Source: Onchocerca lupi
Lineage: Eukaryota; Nematoda; Chromadorea; Rhabditida; Onchocercidae
Assembly: GCA_028564675.1 (NCBI GenBank)
Contig: JAOVVO010000007.1
Location: 186,001-250,000 of the forward strand
DNA length: 64,000 nucleotides
Direction: 5' to 3'
Shown here: positions 13,370 through 24,093 of the stretch, one piece after another
How positions within the stretch are numbered: the first letter of the stretch is position 1
Layout: each line of letters starts with the position of its first letter
The notes under the pieces: model-generated
Database searches by the model: none
Told to the model about the DNA's origin: nothing
What the model saw: only the letters and a program-made list of their open reading frames with translations
Position numbers and translations under genes: made by a program

Positions 13370-15363
13370 TTATTTCTTCTTGCCACGTGCACGGATATTC
13401 TTCGGATACTGTTCAGGTTTTAAGTTCTTGACTGAATAAAGTCGAACTGCTCGCTCATTTAATGAGCCACCACATTTCAGGCCACGCACTGAATGAAAAC
13501 TATTGAATTTCAAGTTAAAATAATATTTAAAATTAACGCCAAGAGTGTCTCAAATTGCATGGTACGAAAAAAAGAAAAAAAAGCATGGAAAACTGAAGAA
13601 CCTTCAAGGGCATGCTTTAAACGATCCAGTCCCAAAGATTCTAGTTTTTCTACACTGTCATAATCGTCCAAGTTGATACAGAAATTCAATACTTCACTTG
13701 ATACTTTCTCCACGATGGTATTTGACTTTCCAGCTATAAACAAAGCTGCAAACTAACTCTTTAACTAACTTTTCCAAATTGAAAATTGAAAAGGACAATT
13801 CTAGGATCATAAATATTAACACAACCAAGTTTTGTAATAATCAGGAGTACCTGTTGGTTTCGGGGGCAATTCTTCTTTCTCACTTTCAGTACACTTTTTG
13901 CTTACATCATTAACAGCAACTGCACTTTTGCTGAAATTGAAGCTATTAAAGAAAACCTAAGCTTAGAATTTTCCTACACCAGTTACTACAGAAGTTGATA
14001 ATAAGCAAAATAATTGTTCGTTTTAACTCAGCTCTGTAATAACCTGAATTCCTACATTCCACATAAAAAAGCATTTCTTGACATTTCTTGAATCACATTC
14101 TGATTCCGCTTGATATGATCGCCAATTAGTTATTCAGTTAATCATGAAAAATTGAATATTTTAAACAGATTATCACTAGTAATGCGAAGAACGAAAAGAA
14201 TTACCTTTCATTATGTAACTTAGGCATCATACATTCGAGTGTTTTATTCGCAGTTAATTTTCTACGTTTTGCCACAGTCTCTTCACCCGAATCATCATCT
14301 TCAATCATATGGGACTCTCGTTTGGACTTCGGTATGCCTTCCTCATTACTTCTCTTATTTTTAGCGACAGCAATGCCTAGATTAAATAGAAACAATGAAA
14401 GAAATCCTTTCTGGAAAAAAGATTTTTATTTAAATTAAGATGCAAATGCAGTCGACGATAATCTGCCCATAACTCATAACGGGTTATTTTTATTCGCTTA
14501 GATAAAATTTAAAAAAGAACAAAATCACCTATAGTTTTATATTTCATTATACATCACCAGTGCCGCCGTTCCTAAAAAGATTCTGAGAAGCAAAACTAGT
14601 GAGATGGTACAAAAATTTACCCTCTTCAAACGCTTCATCTGTTTCTTCCATGATTTTTTCCCGTGTCTGGATGAAATCAGGGTCATTGAAATCATGTTTT
14701 CGAGGACCTGCTTTTAATTTCTCGTATTTCTCTTGCCTGGAAGTACTGTAATTAAGACATTCGTGCCAAAAATTTCCTCAAAAAATGTAGAACAAAAGAC
14801 ATACTTTTGCCGACGCTTTTCTTCTTCCCTCTCGCTTGCTTTTTCAATCCATTTGCGGAGTTTCTCTTCTTCCTTAATGTCAGCAAGTCGCCGTCCAGAT
14901 AAATCGCGGCACATCAACTGATTCGTTGAACGATGAATACGAAATGAGCGAAGCAGTGAACCAAAACCTGAAGGGTACGAATTGTAAAAATAATCCCATC
15001 ATAAAAATACAGACTACTAAGTTAAAATGATATATTCCACTTCAAAAAAAAAAGAAGTTCTATGTTGGATGATTCGTATAAGTCTCTCTGAAGCTCACTT
15101 GGCATCTAAAATTAATACACAGTGAATATCGAGAACTATGAGAATAAAAGGTAAGTATATTAGAAATTCCCGACTATTGTAAATATAAAATATAAACGCA
15201 GAAATTAACCTCCTTTGCCACCTCGAAGTCTGAAATGTACTTGGAAATGAATACCCTCATCTAAACTCTTCCAATCTACAATTTTTCCATTAACAGTGAC
15301 GTAGAATAAATCCTCGGGTATCAAGAAGAGTTCAGTGATCGTTCGAAAAACAGAAGTGAACAT
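13370..15363 (-). CDS. SDE2: SDE2 homologue (ubiquitin-like precursor, genome maintenance and splicing)
   Basis: In yeast and human, Sde2 is made as a ubiquitin-like fusion, cut after Gly-Gly, and the Lys-starting product acts in pre-mRNA splicing and replication-stress control. Seven exons join in phase: 15363-15210, 14967-14805, 14736-14621, 14376-14205, 13930-13851, 13733-13602, 13488-13370, giving 311 residues. Residues 46-54 read LRGGKGGFG, the processing site (cut between Gly49 and Lys50), followed by the family motif CRDLSGRRL and a charged coiled region. A KRRK-type basic cluster follows, then the C-terminal SDE2 domain with LKCGGSLNERAVRLYSVK and a KKK end. The ATG lies just after a tttccag acceptor, so the message may be trans-spliced there. 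The ubiquitin-like part is only 49 residues against about 77 in human, so a 5' exon may be missing. The repeat island starts immediately upstream. Confidence 0.92.
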
Positions 15364-16395
15364 TTCTGGAAATCCTAGTTGAGTTGAAACAATAAAATTA
15401 GCTCGGAAGATGAAATCCGTTCATGTGATCAAATTAGAGAACAATGTTAAACGTAATAGTGAAATATTTGAAGAACGAAGATGTGAACTATACTCTTCAA
15501 TCTCAAATCACATATTCATATCAATTCCTCCTTCTTCTCTTCCACTCTCCCTTGCCTCCCTCCCAAACATAGCACCCAAAATCGGAAAAACCGAAAGATA
15601 TAATTATTGTAAGCAAGAAATGTTAAAGATTAAGAAGCGCGAAATGGGCCAACAAACTGATAAACATGTTTGCCGCCAAAACTTCGATTAATAGATAAAC
15701 AAAATGAGGTCATGAGGCGACACGTTGGAGAAGAACAGGTAAGGAGGAGAAGCCCCGAAAGGATTTGAATTGGAGCAGAGCCAGTTTTCTATAACAGTTC
15801 AGTTCGGAGTTTCCACAACGATACAGCGATGGTTTTATAACGACCCAGATCGAGGCAGCGATAGCAGCAAAGCGACAATCACGGAATTCTATTCTTCTCT
15901 TCGAACAACAAAGGAAAGAATAATTCACCGGTCAATTTGAGTGGGTATTCTCAAATAGTTGTTTGTATAGTACAGGAAGAACCACTCTTCTATCTATCAA
16001 TGAAACTTCCCTATTAAATGACACATCCCCGTCACATCAACTCAATAAATCAAGTTCCCCAATACCCAAAACCGTCCATGTGAGTAAATCTAGTAAGTTT
16101 GTTGTGGCCCATCTCGTGCACGGATTATGAAACAGCAGACTCGTCCAACCGTGAAATACGGGAAAGCACTCAAATTGGCGTCAAAACCAAAATTTAAACA
16201 ACATGTGAAGCAGAATGACGACTGACCTGTGATGTGTCATCCAATCACTCTTTGTATTGCGATGAGGATGGGGTGCATTGGTAGATGATGGCGCTATGTC
16301 CTTGGCTAAGCTTTGAAATAGCCAAATGCTAATTGACAAGCTAATAACTTGTTGGGACGGTTGATGATTGATCAAGAATGTTTTACTTTTAGAAG
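15364..16395. other. SDE2 upstream region with repeat-derived sequence
   Basis: No confident exon. From about 15590 to 15930 the sequence is a copy of a dispersed repeat also found near 18.2, 20.5 and 21.2 kb. The short frames here read through that repeat and are not supported as genes. Any missing first exon of SDE2 would have to lie here or further upstream. Confidence 0.4.
15590..15930 (+). repeat. Dispersed repeat, copy 1
   Basis: Shares a string of diverged blocks, in order and orientation, with 21165-21415: attattgtaa followed by a caa triplet, then aagaagcgcgaa, then gataaacatgttt followed by ccgccaaaa. A further part (aggcgacacgttgga, ccgaaagg) recurs inverted at 20490-20600. The family brackets the broken Helitron, which suggests fragments of the same or an associated mobile element. 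Confidence 0.6.
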
Positions 16396-16554
16396 TCAAG
16401 TAAGCGATGCGTATGTATGAATAGTCCACTTTGTTACACGATTCTGAAATGCTTCCCTTGCCTGGTTTTTTCTTTTTTTACTCAGCTTCATTGGTTGGAA
16501 TTTACTCTTTCTGTGCTTCAAGCGGATATTTGCTTTATTACTGTTCGACGCCAT
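16396..16554 (-). other. Small basic open frame of unknown status
   Basis: A 52-codon frame starting at 16554 (MASNSNKANI...) is rich in Lys, Arg and Gln. It lies just downstream of the decayed leucine-rich-repeat coding sequence. A possible donor after AATC (phase 1) would join in frame to the SDE2 acceptor at 15365, but the resulting N-terminus does not resemble a ubiquitin-like fold. I do not recognise it; it may be chance or a relic. Confidence 0.2.
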
Positions 16555-16563
16555 TCCAAATGA

Positions 16564-17420
16564 TCAACTCCAACTAAATATTTTAGAGTTTAAAATAATG
16601 TATTTTCTATTCGTGCAGTGTTTCCAGTTTCTGGCTAAGTTATGTAGGTGATAATTTAACTTTAGATGGACTTTGCTTTCTGGTCCAAACTTCAATTTGT
16701 CTTTATTTAGTAAGGTCATTTTTAAATTAGTTTTATTTGATGTTTCAAATTGAGGACGAACTGTACTATTGGCTTCAAATGTCTGTAAATATAATGATTG
16801 AAATATTTGTCTATATCTATTATATTTTTGGTGAATAATTAGATAAAAGTGATATAGCATTAGTATAAAATGTATACACAGATGACTAGTGCTGTGGTAG
16901 TAAAAAAATTGCTCTCTTGATTCCTTAGATTTGAATTTGTTGTATTGCTGTGAGTTCGATGTTGAAGTGTCTTCTTACAGACTAATTAATAGCATTTATA
17001 CTCTATTATATTATTAATTGTTATATGCGAGAGTTCATGAATATATTATGCACTATACCTGACTATTTTTAGTTTTTTGCAGTGGAGTTTATGATGCTAT
17101 CACTCGCTTTTTCTTTTTTGCAAGTTTATAAGAGAGGTAATGGATGCCGCGGCAGTGTGTTTCTGCAAGAATTTGAACTCGGCATTTGCAAAACCTTGTT
17201 TTGATTCAATTTGAACTAAAAATTTCGAATAATGGATTTTCTTTTTATATTGTTAACGTTGACAATTTGAATGTTATGAAGGCAATATAGACAAATAGTT
17301 ATGTCTTCATCACACAACGAAGTTAGATTTGTAACTGCTTGAGGAATCCTTGTAATTTTAGTCGTAACAATTAACATAATATAGGTCGATGACCTTGCTT
17401 CGAATTCCCTAATATTGCCG
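16564..17420 (-). pseudogene. Decayed leucine-rich-repeat protein gene
   Basis: Three minus-strand stretches read as LRRs. At 17420-17250 is MLIVTTKITRIPQAVTNL followed by TSL and a second, worn repeat ending CLHNI. At 17210-17100 is LNQNKVLQMP, soon broken by a stop. At 16860-16564 is NLKMTLLNKDKLKF, then GPESKVHLKL and LARN. These fit the LxLxxNxLxxLP pattern with several consensus positions lost (N to T, P to H, L to E). No single frame links them and no plausible full exon structure emerged, so I call it a relic. Flanking frames at 17524-17420 and the small basic frame at 16554 might belong to it. It lies beside the Helitron terminus at 17655. An active, rapidly diverging LRR gene with undetected introns is the alternative. 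Confidence 0.45.
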
Positions 17421-17626
17421 AAAGATATTGTAAAGAGGAATGATTGGATTACAATAAAAATAAAGATAAAGATTCCATTGTTTATTTGAAACATTGATAT
17501 GGGAAGGAAAGAATGGATAAGCATAATGGGCGAAGGAAAAGAGTATGGAATAAAGTATAAGGTTAAAAGTAAAATGATGCTAGTGCTAAATGAGTTGTAG
17601 TTTCTGTTCTTATTTAATACTAGTAC

Positions 17627-17658
17627 CCAACGACGTTTCGTGTGGCCGCTCCAGCTAA
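17627..17658 (+). mobile_element. Helitron-type 3' terminus (hairpin plus CTAA)
   Basis: A hairpin can form from CCAACGA (17627-17633), loop CGTT, and TCGT-g-TGG (17638-17645), a seven-pair stem with one bulge. It is followed ten bases later by CTAA at 17655-17658 and then T. Hairpin, short spacer, CTRR and a flanking T are the known 3' end layout of Helitrons. The body of the element ending here is not recognisable to the left. Confidence 0.4.
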
Positions 17659-17902
17659 TCTATATAAATAAAAATGTAAATGTTCGTTCAAAATCTTAAA
17701 TTTTCGAAAATCCTCAAACACGCTCCTCATCTATATTAGTTCAAAATCTCAGATCTCCGAAATTTCATATTTATTGCTCTGAAATTTTGATACTGCATTG
17801 TATTCGAATACGCGCATGTTTTTATATGCTTTTTATATACACCGGTTGCTGTGGCTCAGTCTGCTTAAGTGAAAAAAAAGGATGGAGAAAAAATCTGATA
17901 GT

Positions 17903-17964
17903 TTGTAATCTTGGATTGGAGATTGATTCTTGCTTGTAATCTTGGGTTGGAGATTGATTCTTGT
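17903..17964 (+). repeat. 31-bp tandem duplication
   Basis: Two adjacent copies of a 31-base unit beginning ttgtaatcttgg and ending gattgattcttg. They differ at about two positions. It lies inside the transposon island. Confidence 0.8.
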
Positions 17965-18184
17965 TGCTGTGATTCGGCTAGGTCAGCAATATGTGTGGAA
18001 GGTTTTTTTTTTTTGTGTGTATGTGTGTTTTATTTTACAGAGATGAGTCCTGTTGAGAAAAGTTTTATCGATTGATGAAAGAATGATTCTTCGTAACAAA
18101 CGATTTTCAAAAAATATCCAGGCAAATTGATCCCTAGATTATCCTTTCCTTTGTCGCTGTTAGAAAAGAATACTGCTCAACTGA

Positions 18185-18345
18185 ATTGTCGGATTGTTGC
18201 TACTATGTCGCTTTAAACTGTCGAACCGGAATCCCTGAAACTCCAAACAGTTGCTGTTGCTGCGTGGATCTATTGTCGTTTATTTGTGAATTGGAGCGTT
18301 TTTTTGGCAGGCAAACATGCCTATGTCGCAACTTGTCGTTATCGA
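18185..18345 (-). repeat. Dispersed repeat, copy 2 (inverted)
   Basis: Resembles 20400-20600 in the same orientation (gaat, tggagcg, then ggcaggcaaacatg against gaatcggagcg, ggcaggaaacatg). By that link it is an inverted, diverged copy of the 15.6-kb and 21.2-kb repeats. Confidence 0.45.
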
Positions 18346-18429
18346 TTTGTCTAACTTGTCTATGTCGCGCTACTTGATCTTAAGTACACTTTATTTACAG
18401 TAATTGTCGTGGCGCTATCTGACATCTTT

Positions 18430-19940
18430 CATTTTCGTCTACATCTAATATGTTTAATTTCGCTTGTGCATATGCGATATTTTTTGTCTTTCCATTGTCT
18501 TTGTAGATATGGAGATTGTCTGGTTTGCCGACTTTAGAACATACAACATATAATTGTCCATGTAAGAAGCAATCGGTCCCTAGATCTAAATCTCAACCAT
18601 TGGCCCTGAGCTTTGTTGATGGTGAATGCAAATGCCGATCGAATTAGGAATTGCAATCTTTTAAAGTGAAATGTGGAATGCAAGGAATAAGGACATCTTT
18701 ACCTTTGGAAGATCCTGTCAAGATTGTTGCCTCAACAACACTTTTCATTAATTTTTCTACTGCAAGACGCGTGCTGTTGGAAAGTTGGCTGGTTGATATT
18801 TCGCAGCATGATAATTGGCACGGCGATTTTTAATTGCAGTACGTGCGCTGGCAGATCGAATGAATTCAAAAATTCTGTTGGAAAATTAACTGCTTCATCT
18901 GCTTCCACAATATTATCAACTTACTTGTGTGTGACTACTTCGCTTTGAATGTTAAACTGAATAATATTATCAAGTTCGTCGATATCTTTGTTCTTGACCG
19001 CAAGAATAGCTCATTCACTTAGCCAATCGTGATTCTTATGCTTTTCAATACTTTTCGATTATCTCTTCTTTTGACGTTACTAAATTGCAGAAGTTATGAG
19101 GCATTGAAATTCGTCCTGAGATCAGATCAATCCGGCCTTTCCATTCCCAATTTTCGCAATTGATGTGAGAATATCCTAGCTGACCGATCGTTTTGCAGCT
19201 GGAAACGCATATTTGTAGCTAGTTTCAACTTTTTTACGCATCACCACAAAATAGAATATTTTAGGCAATCATTTGTTTCGTCCGCTGGTGTCGGTCGAGG
19301 AATTAGAGATAATTTTTGTCTGAAATTTCTGCAAGCAATACTAATACGTTCCCCAAATGGTCTGATTTTTCCACTCAAAGCTTGCAATAATCAATCAAAA
19401 GCCTCGACCGGTTTTTTATACGCTATTGTGCATTAATCTCAAACAATAAGTTTGCATTTTTGCAGTACTTTTCCCATGCCGATACTTTGGAAATGTTGCA
19501 TGTGAGAGTTTCAATGAATTACATATTCCATGCAAAAAAATTTCAAAGAGGAATGAGCAGATCTATCTGGTAACAATACTGCAACTATTCCGGATGATGC
19601 AAATGCTAAGACCATATCATTTTGGGATCGAATTGTTGCCAGAATCAATCTAGTTAGGAGCGTTCGCCTGTTCCTCCTGGCGTATATGCGAGGATTTCTT
19701 CAACCTAACGAGAAATTTTCTTATATACGCTAGAAGGAACTAAGCATCCGGCATGAGAAAAGTATTGCAGAAATGTTGGACAAAATTATGCACAGTTTGC
19801 ATTATTTGATCGTAAATGCCTTTTTGTTCAAGCATTAGCTTAGGAATATTTGATTGCACTTACGACAAAAGATTACCCGTGTTGTAATTTTGTCCATGAC
19901 GCAATTCTACATCGAACGAGGCAGCAACAGATCGATTCAT
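18430..19940 (-). pseudogene. Helitron helicase (PIF1-like), broken
   Basis: Minus-strand reading in several frames gives the order of motifs of the Helitron helicase. First comes a lead segment with IYDQIMQTVHN, then PGGTG from Walker A (19680-19666, the Lys/Thr lost), and a SSGIVAVLLPDRSAHS-like stretch. PFGERISIACRNFRQ and IPRPTPADETND follow. Near the end are AFAFTINKAQGQ (about 18634-18597) and HGQLYVVCSKVGKP (18567-18526). Many stops and frame changes are present, so it cannot make the helicase. In intact elements this enzyme is fused behind a HUH/Rep nuclease; I find no trace of that part. Confidence 0.85.
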
Positions 19941-20105
19941 TTAAGGCTGTTGCGAGTACGTACATTCTCAAGTGCGCGTCTTTGCTCGTTCGCTGATGCC
20001 CATTTTTCCTCAGTTTGACTTGCACTTAATCGTCGCATTACTTTCGATGCGAGAGTACGACAACCTAAGTTCATTCTTCTGCTATGCATTATCTGGATCA
20101 GCTTT

Positions 20106-20186
20106 CGACGGCAGCAGAAATTCAAGTTCAGTTCGAGGTTTCTATATCGACATAACGAAAATTTTGCAACGACACAGATCAATGCA
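20106..20186 (+). repeat. Inverted repeat, left arm
   Basis: An 81-base arm that pairs with 20377-20457 with about five mismatches; the spacer is 190 bases. It lies upstream of the helicase relic and within the TIR-bounded element. The arm belongs to the dispersed repeat of this island. Confidence 0.9.
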
Positions 20187-20376
20187 GCAATACAGTAAAT
20201 CGACAGTTAAAGAATTATCTGGAGGAACTAAAGCAAGTCGATTGCATCCGAAATGTCCTCGAAATTATTCGAGAATACCCAAACAAATTGGTGAGTGGGT
20301 TGTGCTTTTATTTATCACTTATAAAGAAGAACAGAATTCTTTAACTGTCGATTTGCTGTAGATCAATGCAGATCAA

Positions 20377-20457
20377 TGCATTGATCTGTGTCGTTGCAAA
20401 ATTTTCTCTATGTCGTTATAGATACCTCGAATTGAACTTGAATTTCTGCTGCCGTCG
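20377..20457 (-). repeat. Inverted repeat, right arm
   Basis: Partner of 20106-20186. Just before it gatcaatgca is duplicated in tandem (20361-20380). The pair could form a long cruciform or, if transcribed, a double-stranded RNA hairpin. Confidence 0.9.
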
Positions 20458-20489
20458 AACTGTATGACTAAAACTGACTCAAGCTCCGA

Positions 20490-20600
20490 AGTCTTAACCT
20501 TTTCTTTCGGAACTCCTCCAACATGTCGCCTTATGATCGGTCGATCTCACTTTGTTTATCCATGAATCGGAGCGCTTTGGCAGGAAACATGTCTGTGCTT
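20490..20600 (-). repeat. Dispersed repeat, copy 3 (inverted)
   Basis: Reverse complement matches blocks of 15650-15760: acatgtt, gataaacaaa, gaggtc-like, aggcgacatgttgga and ccgaaag. The arrangement suggests nested or rearranged copies. Confidence 0.6.
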
Positions 20601-21164
20601 ACTGATAGGTAAAAAAAAGTAAATATATCGATATAGAAATATGCACCTATTCGAATGCAAAAAAAAAAAGAAAAAAAAATGTAAATGTTAGTTTGTTCAA
20701 AATCTTAAATGTCCGAAAGTTCCTAAACGCTTGCCTATTCGAATGCAACTTTATATCAAAATTTCAAAGCAATCAAGTGAAAAACTTGAAACATTACGTG
20801 AAGAGCCAAAGGAATATTTGAATTTTTATTTATATAGATATCCACATAAATGTCATTCCGGTTTATCTGCGCGTTTTTCCTGCAACATGCGATTCATTTA
20901 ATTGCTTTATACAAAAAAATACTGAACAAATAGTTACGAAAATACTTGCCAATTATGGAGGAGTTTCATTTTGTGTTTTTGCTTATCTTAAGATTAAATG
21001 GAAATAATTTGGGAGAGAATTTTTGTACTTCTCCTTTGGCTGATTTGGATTAATGATGTAATGGACAATCAAAGTAGAAATAAGAGATCTCGTTGATCAA
21101 AAATAGGAGCACATAGGCGCACTTATCATGTCTTGACCAATTTTTAATATACCTTTATCGAAAA

Positions 21165-21415
21165 ATTCGAAAGATGTAATTATTGTAAACAAGGAGTGTT
21201 AAAGGTCAAGAAGCGCGAAGATAGTTTCAAAGGGACCAGCAAACCGATAAACATGTTTACCGCCAAAAAAAGAGGGGCTCCGAAAGTGTTTAGAAGGTTC
21301 GGATTTTAGAGCAGAGAGGATTCTGTTTGGTAGAAGCAGCTGGAGTTCAAAGCGACATAGCAGACTGACATAATCTAGGAGTAGTATTCCTTTCTACGAG
21401 CAACAGAGAAAGATT
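21165..21415 (+). repeat. Dispersed repeat, copy 4
   Basis: Diverged direct copy of 15590-15930, ending in a shared block acaaagagaaag-like (cgagcaacagagaaagattctcc against cgaacaacaaaggaaagaataattc). It sits about 0.2 kb before the CCCH gene and may contribute to its promoter. Confidence 0.6.
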
Positions 21416-21634
21416 CTCCATCACCAATTAACTCAAATTCAACTTTTCCAACAACCTTATCATTTTGCTTAGATATAGTGGGGATGAGAATGATATTCTG
21501 TTGGAATTTTCTGTACATTTAAGAGTGAAATTGGGTATATTTTAATAATAACGAGAAGTATAGCGTCCCTCTTTCTGAGCACTGTATTTATCTTATTTTT
21601 TGATCTTACGCTTTTAGGTTGTGCAATAATAAAA

Positions 21635-23553
21635 ATGACAACGGTGTTCTCTCATCCAGCACCTGGTGGTACTGTAATGGGCCATCAGTTGCCGGAAGTG
21701 CCATCATTACCACCACAAACTATACCATTCTTACCTACACCACTGCCTGTAATACCGCCACCTCAAGGAACTGTATATTTTCAACCGCCATATGTCTTTC
21801 CTAGCGGTTTACTGCAACCGGTATTTTGTGAACAGCCAAATGTTCCATCGTTGCTCGAAAATATTCCAACAAAGGGTTTGACGAATGATAATGCTGGCAT
21901 GGTGCAAGGCATGTTTTTTTTTTTTTTTTTTTTCTGAATTATATATTTGCGTGAATGGTAGTATCGTAATGTATCGTGAGAATTTCGTTTCACATAGGTC
22001 GCTTCGATTTTCTTGACCTTTCACAAGACCGTAATTTTACATATGGTTTTATTCATACAAAATACATGACTCATTGTTGCTTAGATGTAAAATTGAAATG
22101 TATTTCCCCAGATTTCTACCGATGTATACACACTTGTTTCATTGAACTAAGATAGATGACTAACTGCTATTTACCCAACCCTAAACTATCTCAAAACCAA
22201 ATAATGATTTGCAGAAGCGACACCGGAAGTATCACCAAATGCGATTTTCTATCCACCGTTACCATTTTCCATTCCTTTTCCATCTCCAGCGCGACCTATT
22301 CCATTCTTTAGTCCTTACATTCCTCCTAGCCCTGTTCTTTTTGTCTTACCACCATTCCCAGATATTTCCGTTCCTGGTAATCCACTGCCAGCTTTACCAC
22401 CACCTTTGCCACCGACCTGTCCAAAATCACCAATCCTACAGACATTACCATCATCATTTGCTTCTGAACCGTATCAAAGTTGGTCGTTAACTAATGCTGC
22501 ATCGCAAAGTTCATCAATAAGGATAACACCAAGAAAGGATAATATTTTATCAACGGGTAATAACAGTTCAGTTTTTTGACAAAAAGCATTAGTCGCTAAC
22601 TAAATAAGGATAATAGAATCAAATAAGAGAGCTTCATGGAAAAGGCCGGTAGAGTAAATTATTTTTTTCAATAAATGTTTCTTTTTGAAAAACACATTTT
22701 TGATGAGAATTTGCAGAACGGTCATGTAGCCAGTCTCAGAAGTTATGTACACTATAAAAAGCTAATATTATTGAATAAAAATATCTCATGAGCTTTTATG
22801 ATTTTAGAAAATGCTAATTCAGTAATTGGAAAATCAATAATTGTTTTTACATACCGATTTATCTGAAGTTGATACTTCAGTGAGAGAAAGCGAGATATTT
22901 CACTCACATTTCGGATTTAAATTTTAAAGATTTCCTATAGCTCATCCCATCAATTTTCAACTTTATTTCTCTACCATACATTATAGGTACTAATCAGTCT
23001 TCATTTAAATTTTCTGGAAATGATGACTGTAGAAGTTTTCGAAGAGACAATGCTGTGAGTTAAATATGTTTTTTAATTTATTCCAGTTTATCCCAAAAAT
23101 TTATGAAAAATAATTTGCGGGGATTTTTCGGCTCTTTATTAAAGAGAATTTTTGCAGTATTCTTTTTTACTCACTTAGCAAATATTTGAATTCCTAGTGC
23201 GTATGTCAGTTTCTGTTCGGGAATTTTTTTTTTAATCAAATTTTTATTGAAGCTGGCATTTCTTGAATAGTTGAAGTATAAGGAAAAATTCATAAATTAT
23301 GTTCTGAACTTATGAACTTTTGATAATTGCAGAATCGAAGTGAACTGATGCATCGGAATAAATCGGGTCCATCGTTGAATAACTATCGCTCTAGGCTTTG
23401 TATAAACTTCAAGAACGGTCATTGTTCTTACGGCGAGAAATGTCGGTTCATTCACCAGCAAAGTTCGTTTTCCTTTTATTACAAACAGTAGATGGTTATA
23501 GAGAATTAACGATAAAGTATACAGGGATTTTTATAATTTCCAGGTAGTTCCTT

Positions 23554-23612
<59 letters not shown>

Positions 23613-24093
23613 TTTCCAATATTTCAGCATCAGACGGAGTAATGAAAACAAAATTTTCTGCAAATGCTGCTGAATTTGTGCTAAGAACTAATGCGTGAGT
23701 TTCGGAGAATAATTCTTAAATCTTTCATTATAATGAACTTCATTTCTTTTTTCATTTGGTTATCTTTATGTGGAACAGAGGAAAGACTAAAGAATATATT
23801 ATAATTAGATGTTAAAAGATATTGAAATTTCAAGTTGGTCGGAATCATAAATGAAATTTAGAATGCACGTTAAGCCAATTAGTTCATCTACTTCGTTGGA
23901 TATAGTTCCACCAAATCGCCTCTACAGTTCGATACCCGTGTCGTTGCTGGCAAAGAGCCAGGGCAGTAGTTTGGACGCAAAAGAGAGACCAACTACTCCA
24001 ACAGGACGACGAGTATCATATCGGCATGATTTCAATGCTGGTTATCGACGACCATCTGTGGCTGATGGACCTCATTCTTTGCCTGCATGTTGA
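21635..24093 (+). CDS. Proline-rich protein with one CCCH zinc finger
   Basis: Predicted RNA-binding protein of unknown specific role. Six exons join in phase: 21635-21908, 22215-22556, 22987-23054, 23333-23462, 23628-23694, 23862-24093, giving 370 residues. Residues 1-200 are proline- and aromatic-rich (PPLPFSIPFPSPARPIPFF and similar). Residues 251-269 form a C-x7-C-x5-C-x3-H finger (LCINFKNGHCSYGEKCRFIH), close to the tristetraprolin/POS-1 type. The tail is Ser-rich. The first intron seems to start with GC (CAAG/gcatgt), because only this donor keeps the proline-rich frame. A cttttag acceptor 17 bases before the ATG suggests trans-splicing. The intron before the fifth exon carries a 52-base T run. 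I do not recognise a one-to-one orthologue. Confidence 0.8.
23556..23607 (+). repeat. Poly-T tract, 52 bases
   Basis: Uninterrupted T run inside the fourth intron of the CCCH gene, 20 bases before the acceptor of the next exon. Its length is likely polymorphic or uncertain in assembly. Confidence 0.95.

Larger units (their letters stand above)
17659..20838. mobile_element. Decayed Helitron-related element with inverted 5'-type termini
   Basis: TCTATATAAATAAAAAT at 17659-17675 recurs as an exact inverted copy at 20822-20838, giving 17-bp terminal inverted repeats around 3.18 kb. Each begins with TC after A, like a Helitron 5' end, and subterminal sequence is also similar (Gttcaaaatcttaaat, gaaattttgata, ttcgaata). 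Inside lies a broken Helitron helicase on the minus strand. Two 5' termini facing each other could come from insertion of one copy into another, or from an element that carries inverted termini. No target duplication is visible. The Rep (replication initiator) part of an autonomous Helitron is not detected. Confidence 0.5.

Noticed and set aside
8909..15363. SDE2 and RSL1D1 as an SL-type operon
   Set aside because: The 0.93-kb gap is much larger than usual nematode intercistronic spacing and no intercistronic trans-splice signal was seen.
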